Positions 7,986-15,420 of a DNA stretch of 25,744 nt are shown here, in pieces. Positions within the stretch are counted from its first letter, which is position 1, and every line of letters begins with the position of its first letter. The stretch is from DATGIQ01 sp035295665 (GTDB lineage: Bacteria > Planctomycetota > Planctomycetia > Gemmatales > Gemmataceae). Made by a program: the position numbers and the translations under genes. A model generated the notes under the pieces. That model ran no database searches. It saw nothing but the letters and a program-made list of their open reading frames with translations, and had not been told where the DNA came from. The DNA is taken from contig DATGIQ010000241.1 of assembly GCA_035295665.1 (NCBI GenBank), positions 1-25,744 of the forward strand, given 5' to 3'.

Positions 7986-9827
7986 ATGCCTGTTACTTCT
8001 TCCGCAAATAGCTGGCAACGTCCCTTGTTCATCGCCGGCAGTCTCGTGCTGGTCGTTGCGGCTCTCTACTTGGCCAAGGTAGTCCTCCTCCCCGTTGTCC
8101 TGGCCATCTTGCTGACCCTGGTCTTGAGTCCCGTCGTTGGCACGCTGCAACGCCTCGGTTTGGGTCGTATCCCCTCCGTGATCGCGGTCGTGGTCCTGGC
8201 CATTTGCCTGCTTGGAGGGGTGGGCCTAGGCGTGGCCGTGCAGCTGAAGAACCTCGCTTCCGATTTACCCCAGCACAAACACGAGATTGAAGCAAAGATC
8301 GAACGGATTCGCCAGGCGGGAGGATCTTCCTGGATTGTCGACGCCTACGATACGGTCATGGACATTTCTCGCAAGATTCACGGGATTGATACCGCCGCGG
8401 CGGGAACGTCCGTGAAGGAGCCCATTCCGGTCATCATTGAAACGTCTCCCTTTCCGATCGTCCAATCCGTCGCCGGCCCGGTCATCGAGGTCCTGCTCAC
8501 TACGGGCATGACTCTGGTTCTGCTGATCTTCATGTTGGTCCAGCGCGAAGACCTCCGCAACCGGTTGATCCGCCTCTGGGAAGGCACCGGCATCACGAGC
8601 ATGACCAAAGCCGTCGATGACGCGATCCACCGGATCAGTCGTTATCTCCTCGTGCAACTGGCCATCAACACCGCTTTTGGGACGGCGCTGGCGATTGGCC
8701 TTTCCATTCTGGGTGTCTCCTACCCGATTCTCTGGGGCTTTCTTGCCGGAACGCTCCGCTATATTCCCTACATCGGAACGTGGATCGGTGCGCTCTTGCC
8801 GATTGTGCTGTCCATTGCGACCCAGCCCGGGTGGACCCAGCCCCTGCTCGTCCTCGGCTTGTACTTGGTGTTGGAGCTGATCACGTTTAACCTTGTCGAG
8901 CCCCTGCTTTTTGGCCAAAGCATTGGTGTTTCGGCCACTGCGCTGCTGATTGCAGCCGCATTTTGGGCATGGTTGTGGGGCCCGGTCGGCCTGGTGATCG
9001 CAACCCCGTTGACTGCCTGCCTGGCCGTGCTCGGGAGATATGTTCGGAACCTCGAATTTTTCAGCATTCTGCTGGGGGATGAGCCGGCTTTGGAGCCGCA
9101 CGTCACCTTCTACCAGCGCCTTTTGGCCAAGGATCCGGACGAGGCAAACGAAATTGTTGAGGAATTTATTCAGACGCACTCTGTCGACGACGTCTATGAT
9201 GAAATCCTTGTGCCGGCGCTCGTTCTGGCGCGGGAAAATCGAGAACGAGAGGAATCGACTGCGGAGGAACAACACTCCATTCTCGGCATGATCCGCACTC
9301 TTCTGGATGAGGTTTTGACCAAGCAAACCCCGCCGAGTGAAGAACCGGCAGCAATACCGAATCGAGCCGAGAACAACCGCGTCCTGGTTGTCGGGTGCCC
9401 GGTTCGCGATGAGACAGATGAACTGGCGCTCTCGATGTTCAGCCAACTGGTCGATGCGAGGAAATGTCGCTTTGAAGTCCTTTCCCATCAGCAGCTCACT
9501 GCGGAAGTGATTTCTCGAGTCGAGCAGGAACAATCGAAGGTGATCAGTGTTGCCTGTGTGCCTCCGGGAGGGTTGGCCCGCACACGCTACCTGTGTAAGC
9601 GGTTGCGGACCCAGTTTCCGGATCTGAAAATCCTGGTGGGCTGCTGGGGATTGGAAACCAACGTTGAACAAACCCGGGAGCGACTGCAAGCAGCGGGTGC
9701 GGATAAGGTCAGCACCCGACTGCTGGAGATGCGTCGGCAAATCACGCCGCTCATTCAGGTCCTGTCGCACATGCAGCAACCAGAAGAAAGACAGGCCGAT
9801 GCTGCCGCCCCCGCGACGACCCTGTAG
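7986..9827 (+). CDS. AI-2E family permease with C-terminal B12-binding-like domain
   Basis: The product has 613 residues. Residues 1-360 form an AI-2E_transport (PF01594) membrane domain: hydrophobic helices at about 10-30, 32-50 and 58-80, a periplasmic coil (VQLKNLASDLPQHKHEIEAKIERIR), then several helices including LRYIPYIGTWIGALLPI and the family-typical FNLVEPLLFGQSIGVSATALLIAAAFWAWLWG region. Such proteins export small molecules or ions; the link to AI-2 is not general. Residues about 365-440 are cytoplasmic and helical. Residues about 460-590 resemble a Rossmann-like B12-binding fold (RVLVVGCPVRDETDELALSMF, VISVACVPPGGLARTRYLC, KILVGCWG), without the DxHxxG cobalamin motif, so cobalamin binding is unlikely. 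No Shine-Dalgarno is visible because the hairpin arm occupies that position. It is probably cotranscribed with the DUF1328 gene. Confidence 0.9.
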   Translation: MPVTSSANSWQRPLFIAGSLVLVVAALYLAKVVLLPVVLAILLTLVLSPVVGTLQRLGLGRIPSVIAVVVLAICLLGGVGLGVAVQLKNLASDLPQHKHEIEAKIERIRQAGGSSWIVDAYDTVMDISRKIHGIDTAAAGTSVKEPIPVIIETSPFPIVQSVAGPVIEVLLTTGMTLVLLIFMLVQREDLRNRLIRLWEGTGITSMTKAVDDAIHRISRYLLVQLAINTAFGTALAIGLSILGVSYPILWGFLAGTLRYIPYIGTWIGALLPIVLSIATQPGWTQPLLVLGLYLVLELITFNLVEPLLFGQSIGVSATALLIAAAFWAWLWGPVGLVIATPLTACLAVLGRYVRNLEFFSILLGDEPALEPHVTFYQRLLAKDPDEANEIVEEFIQTHSVDDVYDEILVPALVLARENREREESTAEEQHSILGMIRTLLDEVLTKQTPPSEEPAAIPNRAENNRVLVVGCPVRDETDELALSMFSQLVDARKCRFEVLSHQQLTAEVISRVEQEQSKVISVACVPPGGLARTRYLCKRLRTQFPDLKILVGCWGLETNVEQTRERLQAAGADKVSTRLLEMRRQITPLIQVLSHMQQPEERQADAAAPATTL

Positions 9828-9863
9828 CAGAGCGGCTCGCAGGATGCCGTGTCCATAAAAAAA

Positions 9864-9892
9864 GCCGTCGCTTCAAACAGGGAAGCGACGGC
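9864..9892 (-). terminator. Rho-independent terminator for the minus-strand membrane-protein operon
   Basis: An 11-bp perfect stem (GCCGTCGCTTC at 9864-9874 with its complement at 9882-9892) encloses a 7-nt loop. Seven A residues at 9857-9863 become a U tract for minus-strand transcription. It lies 20 bases beyond the stop codon of the gene ending at 9913. It may also act on the plus-strand gene ending at 9827, but that side lacks a U tract. Confidence 0.88.
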
Positions 9893-9912
9893 CCTCGAAC
9901 AACCGTTCGTGC

Positions 9913-10701
9913 TCAATCGATCGGCCCTGCAGCATCCATAGCCGCATTCGGAGTTGCTCCCACGGGGTTTCGGCTCATGTAACGATCGTTTTCCGGGGCG
10001 TAGCGCCCGCCCTGGGCCTCTTGCTGAAACATGGAAAGCACCGGTCCGCGGATGGGCTGCCCGCCCAACTTGATGGTTACACTATCGATAACTTCCGCCA
10101 GCGGAGAGCTTAACTGCGGCGGCGCGGAGCCGGCAATCATGTCACGCACCACACCGAACATGGTTCCCAGTGCCAGTCCTTTCAACTTGTGGATCTCGCC
10201 CTCGAACTGCTGTCCCAGATCGCTTAGGAAACCATGATCCGCCTTGCCGGAGGCCCCGCCCACCGAGTGGTCCTCTTCGGGGCGGCGCTGGCCCAAGCCT
10301 CCATCCCGCTCGGGGGCCGAGCGCGGCGCCAACGTGGAAAGGCTCGGAACCGCGCCCGCATAATATCGATCCCGAGGGGATGTAGCCCGACCCAGTAGGC
10401 AGCCGGCGGCAAAACCGACCGATACCGAGCCACCCATCATCAGCCACGGATGCTGGCGGACCTGACGCGAAAGGTCAAACGTATCCTTCACTGCCCCGAC
10501 CGTATCGTGCACCGAAGCCTTCGCCATTTCTACTGTCTGCTGCACGGCATCCTTGACGGTCTCAACGGTATCCGTAACGGCGCTGGTGGCAGTATGGACG
10601 GTCCCGACGACTTGCTGTTCCAGCGTTTCCAGTTTCTCCGCCAGGGAAGCGCGGGTTTCGCGCATTTGATGCTTGATCACTTCTTCGGGTTCATTATCCA
10701 T
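9913..10701 (-). CDS. DUF3618-like membrane-associated protein
   Basis: The product has 262 residues. The start at 10701 is chosen over longer forms because AGGAGA lies seven bases upstream and the product then begins MDNEPEEVIKHQMRETRASL, matching the N-terminal helix of DUF3618-type proteins. Residues 10-95 form an amphipathic, valine/threonine-rich coil (repeats like VTDTVETVKDAVQQTVEMAK). A short hydrophobic segment follows (WLMMGGSVSVGFAAGCLLGR), then a proline/glycine-rich linker and a second hydrophobic patch (LKGLALGTMFGVVRDMIAG). The gene overlaps the Holin-X gene by 25 bases, so the two are translationally coupled. It is the last gene of a three-gene operon ending at the 9864-9892 terminator. 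Such proteins are thought to associate with the inner membrane under stress; that role is by analogy. Confidence 0.75.
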   Translation of the reverse strand: MDNEPEEVIKHQMRETRASLAEKLETLEQQVVGTVHTATSAVTDTVETVKDAVQQTVEMAKASVHDTVGAVKDTFDLSRQVRQHPWLMMGGSVSVGFAAGCLLGRATSPRDRYYAGAVPSLSTLAPRSAPERDGGLGQRRPEEDHSVGGASGKADHGFLSDLGQQFEGEIHKLKGLALGTMFGVVRDMIAGSAPPQLSSPLAEVIDSVTIKLGGQPIRGPVLSMFQQEAQGGRYAPENDRYMSRNPVGATPNAAMDAAGPID

Positions 10702-11087
10702 TGCACATTCTCCTTCAGGGCTCCCACTGATTGCTCGGGCAGAGGATGGAAGGATTCCAACCGCTTCTTGCCCAAGAAAAGGAACACCCCGCCACCCGCG
10801 ACAAGGACAAGGCCGACGATGCCGAACCAGGCCCACAAGGGGAGGCTAGGCACGGCCCAGTAGAGCAAGTGAACGAGCATCCAACACCACAGCAGTCCGC
10901 CCACCGCCAGCAGTCCCAGTCCGACTCCGAAAGAGACGGCCGCTTCCTTGGTTTTGCGGACGTCGTCCTTGATTTCCTGTTTGAACAGGGCAAATTGCTG
11001 CTTCAGGAGCTCCTGAGCATCGTTGATGATACCAGTCACGAGCCCGGTCATGCTGGGCTCGTGACTGGTGTGCAGATCATTGGCCAT
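10677..11087 (-). CDS. Phage holin family (Holin-X, PF07332-like) membrane protein
   Basis: The product has 136 residues. Residues 1-55 form an amphipathic cytoplasmic helix (LVTGIINDAQELLKQQFALFKQEIKDDVRKTKEAA). Two strongly hydrophobic helices follow (about 52-78 and 86-106, ending FLFLGKKRLESF). This layout matches the Actinobacterial Holin-X/YqjE-like family, which despite its name occurs in chromosomal stress operons beside DUF883 and DUF3618 genes, exactly as here. The ATG lies three bases after the stop of the upstream gene, and the GGAG ribosome site sits within that gene's last codons. No phage genes are nearby, so a lysis role is unlikely. Confidence 0.85.
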   Translation of the reverse strand: MANDLHTSHEPSMTGLVTGIINDAQELLKQQFALFKQEIKDDVRKTKEAAVSFGVGLGLLAVGGLLWCWMLVHLLYWAVPSLPLWAWFGIVGLVLVAGGGVFLFLGKKRLESFHPLPEQSVGALKENVQWIMNPKK

Positions 11088-11090
11088 GAC

Positions 11091-11594
11091 TTAACTCCGC
11101 ATGGAGCGTGCAATCAAGAAGCCCACGCCAATACCGACCAACAGCGCAGGAATGGGGTTGCGCCGGATCAAGCTCGTCAAGTCCTCGCCGAGACCACTCA
11201 GGCCTTCCTCTTCGAGGTACCGGCCACCCCGTTCCAGCGTGTCCGCGACAGCAGAGCTGGCCGAGCCCATCATTCCTTCATGGGGCAGGTTTTCGCGCAA
11301 GGTCCCCGCCAGGTTGCGCATGCCGCTCCCGACGGTGGACGTGGCATCTTCCACTCGATGACCAACGTTGGAAGCCATATCCGAGGCTGTCTGGGTTGCC
11401 GAGGATGCCACATCCTTAGCCTTCTGGGCGGCACCCGATACGGTCTGACTGGCCGTGTGGGCCGCGGAGGAGGCTAGATCTTTTGCTTTCTCGGTTGTCG
11501 AACTACCCGTTTCCCACGTTCTCTCGGTGCTCGGATTGCTACCAGAGGTTCGGGTCTCTTCCTTGTTCCGAAACGGAGTCGATGGATTGGCCAT
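11091..11594 (-). CDS. DUF883-like protein with LEA-like amphipathic repeats
   Basis: The product has 167 residues, and AAGGAGA lies just before its ATG. Residues 1-35 are polar. Residues 35-95 are alanine/serine/threonine-rich near-repeats (EKAKDLASSAAHTASQTVS, QKAKDVASSATQTASDMAS) resembling the 11-mer helices of late-embryogenesis-abundant or apolipoprotein-like proteins. The C-terminus has a glycine-zipper membrane anchor, RRNPIPALLVGIGVGFLIAR, as in ElaB/YqjD-type DUF883 proteins. It is the first gene of the operon running to 9913 and is preceded by a near-consensus sigma-54 site at 11728-11742. A role in membrane protection under osmotic or stationary-phase stress is plausible by family analogy. 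Confidence 0.78.
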   Translation of the reverse strand: MANPSTPFRNKEETRTSGSNPSTERTWETGSSTTEKAKDLASSAAHTASQTVSGAAQKAKDVASSATQTASDMASNVGHRVEDATSTVGSGMRNLAGTLRENLPHEGMMGSASSAVADTLERGGRYLEEEGLSGLGEDLTSLIRRNPIPALLVGIGVGFLIARSMRS

Positions 11595-11937
11595 GATATT
11601 TCTCCTTCTCTCTTACGAGCCGATCGGACCACTTCCCCAAGGACGAAGCAGAGCCTGGGTGGCTCGTGAGCCAACTTCCCTTAGGGTATTTCCCCGGGAT
11701 CATTCCCGGTTCCTGTTCTCTGAGAGAGCAACACCTATGCCAAAGTTTTGGATCAGCTAGAATCGTGGCCGTGACAGATCGATGGAGCCCAGAAGAGAGC
11801 GAACCCCAGCAGTTTCGCGGTAAAAATGGTTTAGCTCGGCATTTCAAATCCCGACCAGCGAAGAGATTTCGTTCATCCACAATGCCTGAGTAAGGAATTC
11901 CTGAGCCGAATTCTGAGAACCCGCTTTCCTTTCCACT
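11595..11937. other. Intergenic control region of the DUF883/Holin-X operon
   Basis: This 343-bp stretch lies between the start of the 11594 gene and the stop of the YihY-family gene. It holds one near-consensus sigma-54 promoter (11728-11742, minus strand) and about 195 bp upstream of it where an activator could bind. A partly repeated GAATTC-CTGAG / GAATTC-TGAG pair lies near 11896-11917. No coding sequence was recognised. Confidence 0.6.
11728..11742 (-). promoter_or_regulatory. Strong candidate sigma-54 promoter for the DUF883/Holin-X/DUF3618 operon
   Basis: The minus strand reads TT-TGGCATAGGTGTTGC-T, matching TTGGCA(C/T)-N5-TTGCT with exact -24/-12 spacing. The predicted start is near 11716, giving a leader of about 120 bases before the ATG at 11594. 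Confidence 0.75.
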
Positions 11938-12939
11938 TCACCTGCCTTGCACAGGACGCTCGGTGGAAATCGCATCCGGATTTGTAGGGCGCTGCGCACG
12001 GGCCGCGGCCTCCACGTCTTCGGTCCGCGGGATCCCCTGTCGAGCCAGTTGCTCCCGCGTGATGCGGACTGCGTTTTTGGTGGGGCATATTTGGGAGCCA
12101 AAGCGATCTGCGTACGCCCGAGTGAACTCGGCACCGAAGAGAAAGATCTGCGCGGAATAGTAAACCCACAGCAACACAATGACCAGAGAAGCCGCGGTCC
12201 CAAAGGCGGAAGTGGTACTGCTCCAGCCGAGGTAGAGGCTGAGGAGGTATTTGCCGGCAGTAAACAACAATGCCGTGACCGCCGCTCCAATCCACACCTC
12301 ACGCCAGGCAATCCGGACGTCCGGGAGAATTTTGTAAATCATTGCAAATAAGAGAGTACAAAAAGCAAACGAGAGCAAGACATTGAACGCCTGCCAGCCA
12401 TGCGTGTCGATGGGAAAAGCATTCGGCGGGAACAATCGGTGGAAAGCTGCCAGGATGGCACTGATCACCAGCAAGAGCAGCAATAAGAAGGCGCTCCCCA
12501 GCACCAGGGCGAACGAGAGCAGGCGGTCGCGAAGCATGCTCAGGATGGGGCGCCCTGGTTTGGGCGTTACTTTCCAGATCGTGTTCAAGGCATCCTGAAG
12601 CTGCACGAACAGACCGGTTGCGCCAAACAGAAGAATCGCGAAGCCCCCGATGGTGGCCAGCGAACTGCCTCCCGTCTCATGGGTACTCTTCAACAATCCT
12701 TCGATTGCACCGGCCATGGGCTCGCCGGCCGTTTCCTTCAACTCGCGGACCAGCTGACCTCGAGCTTTCTGTTCGCCGGCGACCAGGCCCGCGATGCCGA
12801 TCACAATAATCAGCAACGGCGCCAGCGAAAAAAGAGCGTAATAGGCCAAGGCTGCACCCAAGCGCGGAGCCTTGTCTTCTAGCCACTGGTTGAAGGTTTC
12901 ATTCAACAAGGAACCGATTACTTTCAGTGTCATGAGCAT
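11938..12939 (-). CDS. YihY/virulence factor BrkB family membrane protein
   Basis: The product has 333 residues from the ATG at 12939; ATGs at 12933 and 12954 are also in frame, and none has a strong ribosome site. It shows the YihY/BrkB (PF03631) pattern: the signature RLGAALAYYALFSLAPLLIIVIGIAG near residues 26-52, a cytoplasmic loop rich in charged residues, the conserved FGATGLFVQLQDALNTIWKV segment, and about six hydrophobic helices through LLWVYYSAQIFLFGAEFTRAYA. The C-terminal 50 residues are polar. The family was once called RNase BN in error; members are inner-membrane proteins of uncertain transport function. The gene is divergent from the NtrC-type regulator, and a sigma-54-like site (13000-13014) lies about 60 bases upstream. 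A 17-base word within its 3' end recurs upstream of the regulator. Confidence 0.92.
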   Translation of the reverse strand: MLMTLKVIGSLLNETFNQWLEDKAPRLGAALAYYALFSLAPLLIIVIGIAGLVAGEQKARGQLVRELKETAGEPMAGAIEGLLKSTHETGGSSLATIGGFAILLFGATGLFVQLQDALNTIWKVTPKPGRPILSMLRDRLLSFALVLGSAFLLLLLLVISAILAAFHRLFPPNAFPIDTHGWQAFNVLLSFAFCTLLFAMIYKILPDVRIAWREVWIGAAVTALLFTAGKYLLSLYLGWSSTTSAFGTAASLVIVLLWVYYSAQIFLFGAEFTRAYADRFGSQICPTKNAVRITREQLARQGIPRTEDVEAAARAQRPTNPDAISTERPVQGR

Positions 12940-12999
12940 CCCAGGGATAAGCATACATCCGGGGCATCCGGGGACCACGGCAGCGGCAGGATTCTGGTA

Positions 13000-13014
13000 G
13001 CAACCACAGTGCCT
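13000..13014 (-). promoter_or_regulatory. Candidate sigma-54 promoter for the YihY-family gene
   Basis: The minus strand reads AGGCACTGTGGTTGC-TA. GGCAC and TTGCT match the consensus with exact spacing; only the leading T of TGGC differs. The predicted start is near 12988, about 50 bases before the ATG at 12939. Confidence 0.7.
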
Positions 13015-13048
13015 TCCGCTCAAAAATGCGAAACGAAATGCGCGAGCT

Positions 13049-13063
13049 TGGCCTAGTAATTGC
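13049..13063 (+). promoter_or_regulatory. Candidate sigma-54 promoter for the NtrC-type activator gene
   Basis: The plus strand reads CT-TGGCCTAGTAATTGC-TT, with the correct -24/-12 spacing and full TGGC and TTGC halves. The predicted start is near 13075, giving a leader of about 245 bases before the ATG at 13321. A sigma-54 promoter before a sigma-54 activator suggests positive autoregulation. Confidence 0.65.
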
Positions 13064-13320
13064 TTAAGTGAGGTCCATTTGAGTACGGAATGTTTCGATC
13101 ATGGATGAACCCGACAGCAATGCAGCACCGCCAACGGATCCTCTGGTGGTTTCTTGATTTGATAAAATGGGGTTAGCTGCCAACTGGGTATACTTTTTCG
13201 GACCGGCCGTGCGCACTGGCGGGCAAGGAGCTGCGCACCGTCTCACGGGAAATCGCATCCGGATGGAATGGATCCGCGCCGCCCGCGTTCCCTTCCACCG
13301 AGGTTTCAGGGGGATGATTC

Positions 13321-14799
13321 ATGTCGCAACATGTGCGCCAAGAACCGGCCAACGATTCCAGCACACCACTTTCGCCGGCTCCGCTTGCGAAGGATGGCGA
13401 ACCGGTTCCCCGACGCATACTGATCGTCGAAGATAATGAAACAGCACGGCGGCAGTTGCAACAGCTGCTGCAAAGTGATCTCCAGCTCCAGGTCGACGCG
13501 ACCGGGGATGGTAACAAGGCGTTGCACGATCTCGCGGAGCACAATTACAGCATTGTCATCACCGATTTGCGAATGCCCCGGCTCGATGGCATGGAATTGA
13601 TCAAGGAGGTGCAGCAGCGGCGCTTGCCTGTCACCATCATCGTGACCACCGGTCACGGCAGCATCGACGAAGCGGTCCAGGCCATTCGGCTGGGTGCCTA
13701 CGATTTCCTGACCAAGCCGATCGATGTCGATCATCTGCGCTTGGTCGTGCAGCGGGCCCTGCGCGAGCGAACCCTGCAAGATGAGGTGGCCTCCCTGCGC
13801 GAACAGTTGAAGAGTCGCTATTCCTTCCACAATATCCTCAGCAAGAACCCGCATATGCATGCGGTGTTCGAGCTGATCAGCAATGTGGCGCACACCAATA
13901 CCACGGTCTTGATCGAGGGGGAGACCGGTACGGGCAAGGAACAGGTGGCTCGGGCGATTCACCAGGCGTCGGCCAACCGAACGGGGCCGCTCATTGCCGT
14001 TAATTGTGCCGCCCTACCGGAAACGTTGCTGGAGAGCGAGCTCTTCGGCCATGAGAAGGGAGCCTTTACCAGCGCTGTGGGACAGCGCCGCGGCCGCTTC
14101 GAGATGGCCCACGGTGGGACCATCTTCCTCGACGAGGTGGGCGATGTCCCCGCGACCATGCAGGCCAAGCTTCTCCGTGTCCTCCAGGAACGCCGCTTCG
14201 AGCGCGTCGGCGGCACCGACAGCATCGAGGTCGATGTCCGCGTCCTCGCCGCTACCAACCGCTCTTTGCAACGTCTCGTCAAGCAAGGAACGTTTCGAGA
14301 GGACCTGTATTACCGGCTCAACGTCGTCAAGATCGACCTCCCGCCTTTGCGCGAGCGTCTCGAAGACATTCCCCTTCTGGCAACGCACTTTGCCGAGAAA
14401 TATGCACGGCCGGGCGAAGGTCCCAGGCAAATCTCGCCAAGGGCCATGGACGCCCTGCTCAACTACCATTGGCCGGGAAACATTCGCGAGCTTGAAAACG
14501 CCATTGAACGAGCTTGTGTTACATCCCGAGATAACATCATCCAGCTAGAGAATCTACCGCCGGAGCTCGTCACGCCTCCGGTGTCGAAGCTTCCCCTCCA
14601 CGTGGACCTGGATCGGCCATTGCCCGACCTGCTGCGCGAAGCCGTTGTCAACATCGAGCAGCAATATCTCCGGAAAGCGTTGAAGAAAACGCGGGGTAAT
14701 GTCGGCCGCTGCGCGCGCATCTGTGGCTTGTCACGGCGCAGCATCACCGCCAAAATTGCCGAATACAAGCTCGATAAGGCCGCCTTCAAGGATATCTGA
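13321..14799 (+). CDS. NtrC-family sigma-54-dependent response regulator
   Basis: The product has 492 residues, and AGGGGGA lies upstream of the ATG. Receiver domain: residues 32-148, with acidic pocket E37/D38, phospho-acceptor D82 in TDLRMP, T110 and K132 (LTKP). AAA+ sigma-54-interaction domain: about 170-400, with Walker A GETGTGKE at 200-207, loop-1 GAFTSA at 247-252 in place of the usual GAFTGA, Walker B IFLDE at 268-272, the ATNR sensor region at 311-314, and FREDLYYRLNV. A Fis-type helix-turn-helix occupies about 445-485 (ALKKTRGNVGRCARICGLSRRSITAKI). The protein should bind upstream enhancers, hexamerise after phosphorylation and open sigma-54 promoter complexes using ATP. No histidine kinase is in the window, so it is locally an orphan. 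Its location amid about ten sigma-54-like promoters makes it the obvious candidate regulator of those genes. Confidence 0.96.
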   Translation: MSQHVRQEPANDSSTPLSPAPLAKDGEPVPRRILIVEDNETARRQLQQLLQSDLQLQVDATGDGNKALHDLAEHNYSIVITDLRMPRLDGMELIKEVQQRRLPVTIIVTTGHGSIDEAVQAIRLGAYDFLTKPIDVDHLRLVVQRALRERTLQDEVASLREQLKSRYSFHNILSKNPHMHAVFELISNVAHTNTTVLIEGETGTGKEQVARAIHQASANRTGPLIAVNCAALPETLLESELFGHEKGAFTSAVGQRRGRFEMAHGGTIFLDEVGDVPATMQAKLLRVLQERRFERVGGTDSIEVDVRVLAATNRSLQRLVKQGTFREDLYYRLNVVKIDLPPLRERLEDIPLLATHFAEKYARPGEGPRQISPRAMDALLNYHWPGNIRELENAIERACVTSRDNIIQLENLPPELVTPPVSKLPLHVDLDRPLPDLLREAVVNIEQQYLRKALKKTRGNVGRCARICGLSRRSITAKIAEYKLDKAAFKDI

Positions 14800-14822
14800 A
14801 GTGGGCAGGATCTCGTGCTGTC

Positions 14823-14874
14823 AAGGCAAGAGGAACAGGCAAAAGGGAGGCAGGCATCGCTTCCCTCTTGCCTT
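14823..14874. terminator. Imperfect hairpin between convergent genes, possible bidirectional terminator
   Basis: An 11-bp perfect stem (14823-14833 with 14864-14874) encloses a partly self-complementary purine/pyrimidine-rich interior. It lies between the stops of the sigma-54 activator (14799) and the KGG protein (14882). The words resemble the low-complexity arms of the hairpins at 7898-7975, but the repeat is more degenerate. Confidence 0.5.
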
Positions 14875-14881
14875 TTCCCTG

Positions 14882-15256
14882 TTAGGTACCTGAAGGAATG
14901 GGCGTTTGCATCGGAGCTTGGTAGCTCGAGGAGGAACCCTCCTCTGGCCGATGCTCCGTTGGTCGATGCTCTGAGCCTCCCCCCTCTTGAGGAGAGAATT
15001 CAGGAGTGGTTTCTCTTTGGCCCGCAGCCCTGCCCCCTTTGCGGCCGGCGAAACTGGCCTCTTCGGGGGTGAATTCATGGGCCGTCCCTTTTTGGTGCGC
15101 CGCCTGTCCCCCTTTGCGACCGGCTGCGCGGGCCTCTTCCGGAGTGAAGCGGTGCGCACTTCCCTTCGCATGAGCTGCCTTGCCGCCTTTACTAGCGATT
15201 TCCCGTCGTTTATTTATATCCATTGATCCGAAGCCACGTTTGCTCTTGTCCGCCAT
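14882..15256 (-). CDS. KGG-repeat stress protein (GsiB-like)
   Basis: The product has 124 residues, with AGGAGA nine bases before the ATG. It contains three tandem KGG (PF10685-type) units: REIASKGGKAAHAKGSAHRF, AAGRKGGQAAHQKGTAHEF and AGRKGGRAAGQRETTPEF, joined by TPEEA spacers. A disordered tail rich in E, P and S follows. Proteins of this kind (GsiB, Con-10) are highly hydrophilic and typically induced by general stress, starvation or desiccation. The gene is convergent with the activator gene. A good sigma-54-like promoter at 15328-15342 lies about 70 bases upstream. The family is confident; the protective role is by analogy. Confidence 0.9.
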   Translation of the reverse strand: MADKSKRGFGSMDINKRREIASKGGKAAHAKGSAHRFTPEEARAAGRKGGQAAHQKGTAHEFTPEEASFAGRKGGRAAGQRETTPEFSPQEGGGSEHRPTEHRPEEGSSSSYQAPMQTPIPSGT

Positions 15257-15327
15257 GATGCGTCTCCTCTTGATGCTGATGAGATTCAGTAGAGTTTAGA
15301 TGAACCCCGCCACAACAAAACAGCTAA

Positions 15328-15342
15328 GCAATCCTTGTGCCC
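15328..15342 (-). promoter_or_regulatory. Candidate sigma-54 promoter for the KGG protein
   Basis: The minus strand reads GGGCACAAGGATTGC-TT, matching GGCAC and TTGCTT with exact spacing. The predicted start is near 15316, about 60 bases before the ATG at 15256. Confidence 0.7.
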
Positions 15343-15420
15343 GGAGTGTTGCATACTCTACCAAATCCGCAAAATCGTCATGAACGTGGTCTTGTGTTCA
15401 CGCTCTCGCCAGCATTGGCG

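Larger units (their letters stand above)
12940..13320. other. Divergent control region between the YihY-family gene and the sigma-54 activator
   Basis: This 381-bp spacer carries two back-to-back sigma-54-type promoters, one for each flanking gene, whose -24 positions are 35 bases apart (13014 and 13049). The GCGAAA word and an AT-richer patch lie between and around them. A TATACT near 13189 could be an alternative sigma-70 -10 box for the regulator. No coding sequence was recognised. Confidence 0.65.

Noticed and set aside
7432..8082. Plus-strand open frame of 216 codons spanning the DUF1328 gene and the hairpin
   Set aside because: It overlaps two clear genes in another frame, runs through the inverted repeat and has no ribosome site.
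8265..9779. Long minus-strand open frame of about 504 codons opposite the AI-2E family gene
   Set aside because: It mirrors a clear AI-2E family gene, has a composition rich in H, Q, R and D typical of antisense frames, and no recognisable domain or ribosome site.
10677..11087. Prophage remnant suggested by the holin-family protein
   Set aside because: There is no integrase, terminase or structural gene nearby; the Holin-X family occurs in chromosomal stress operons beside DUF883/DUF3618-type genes.
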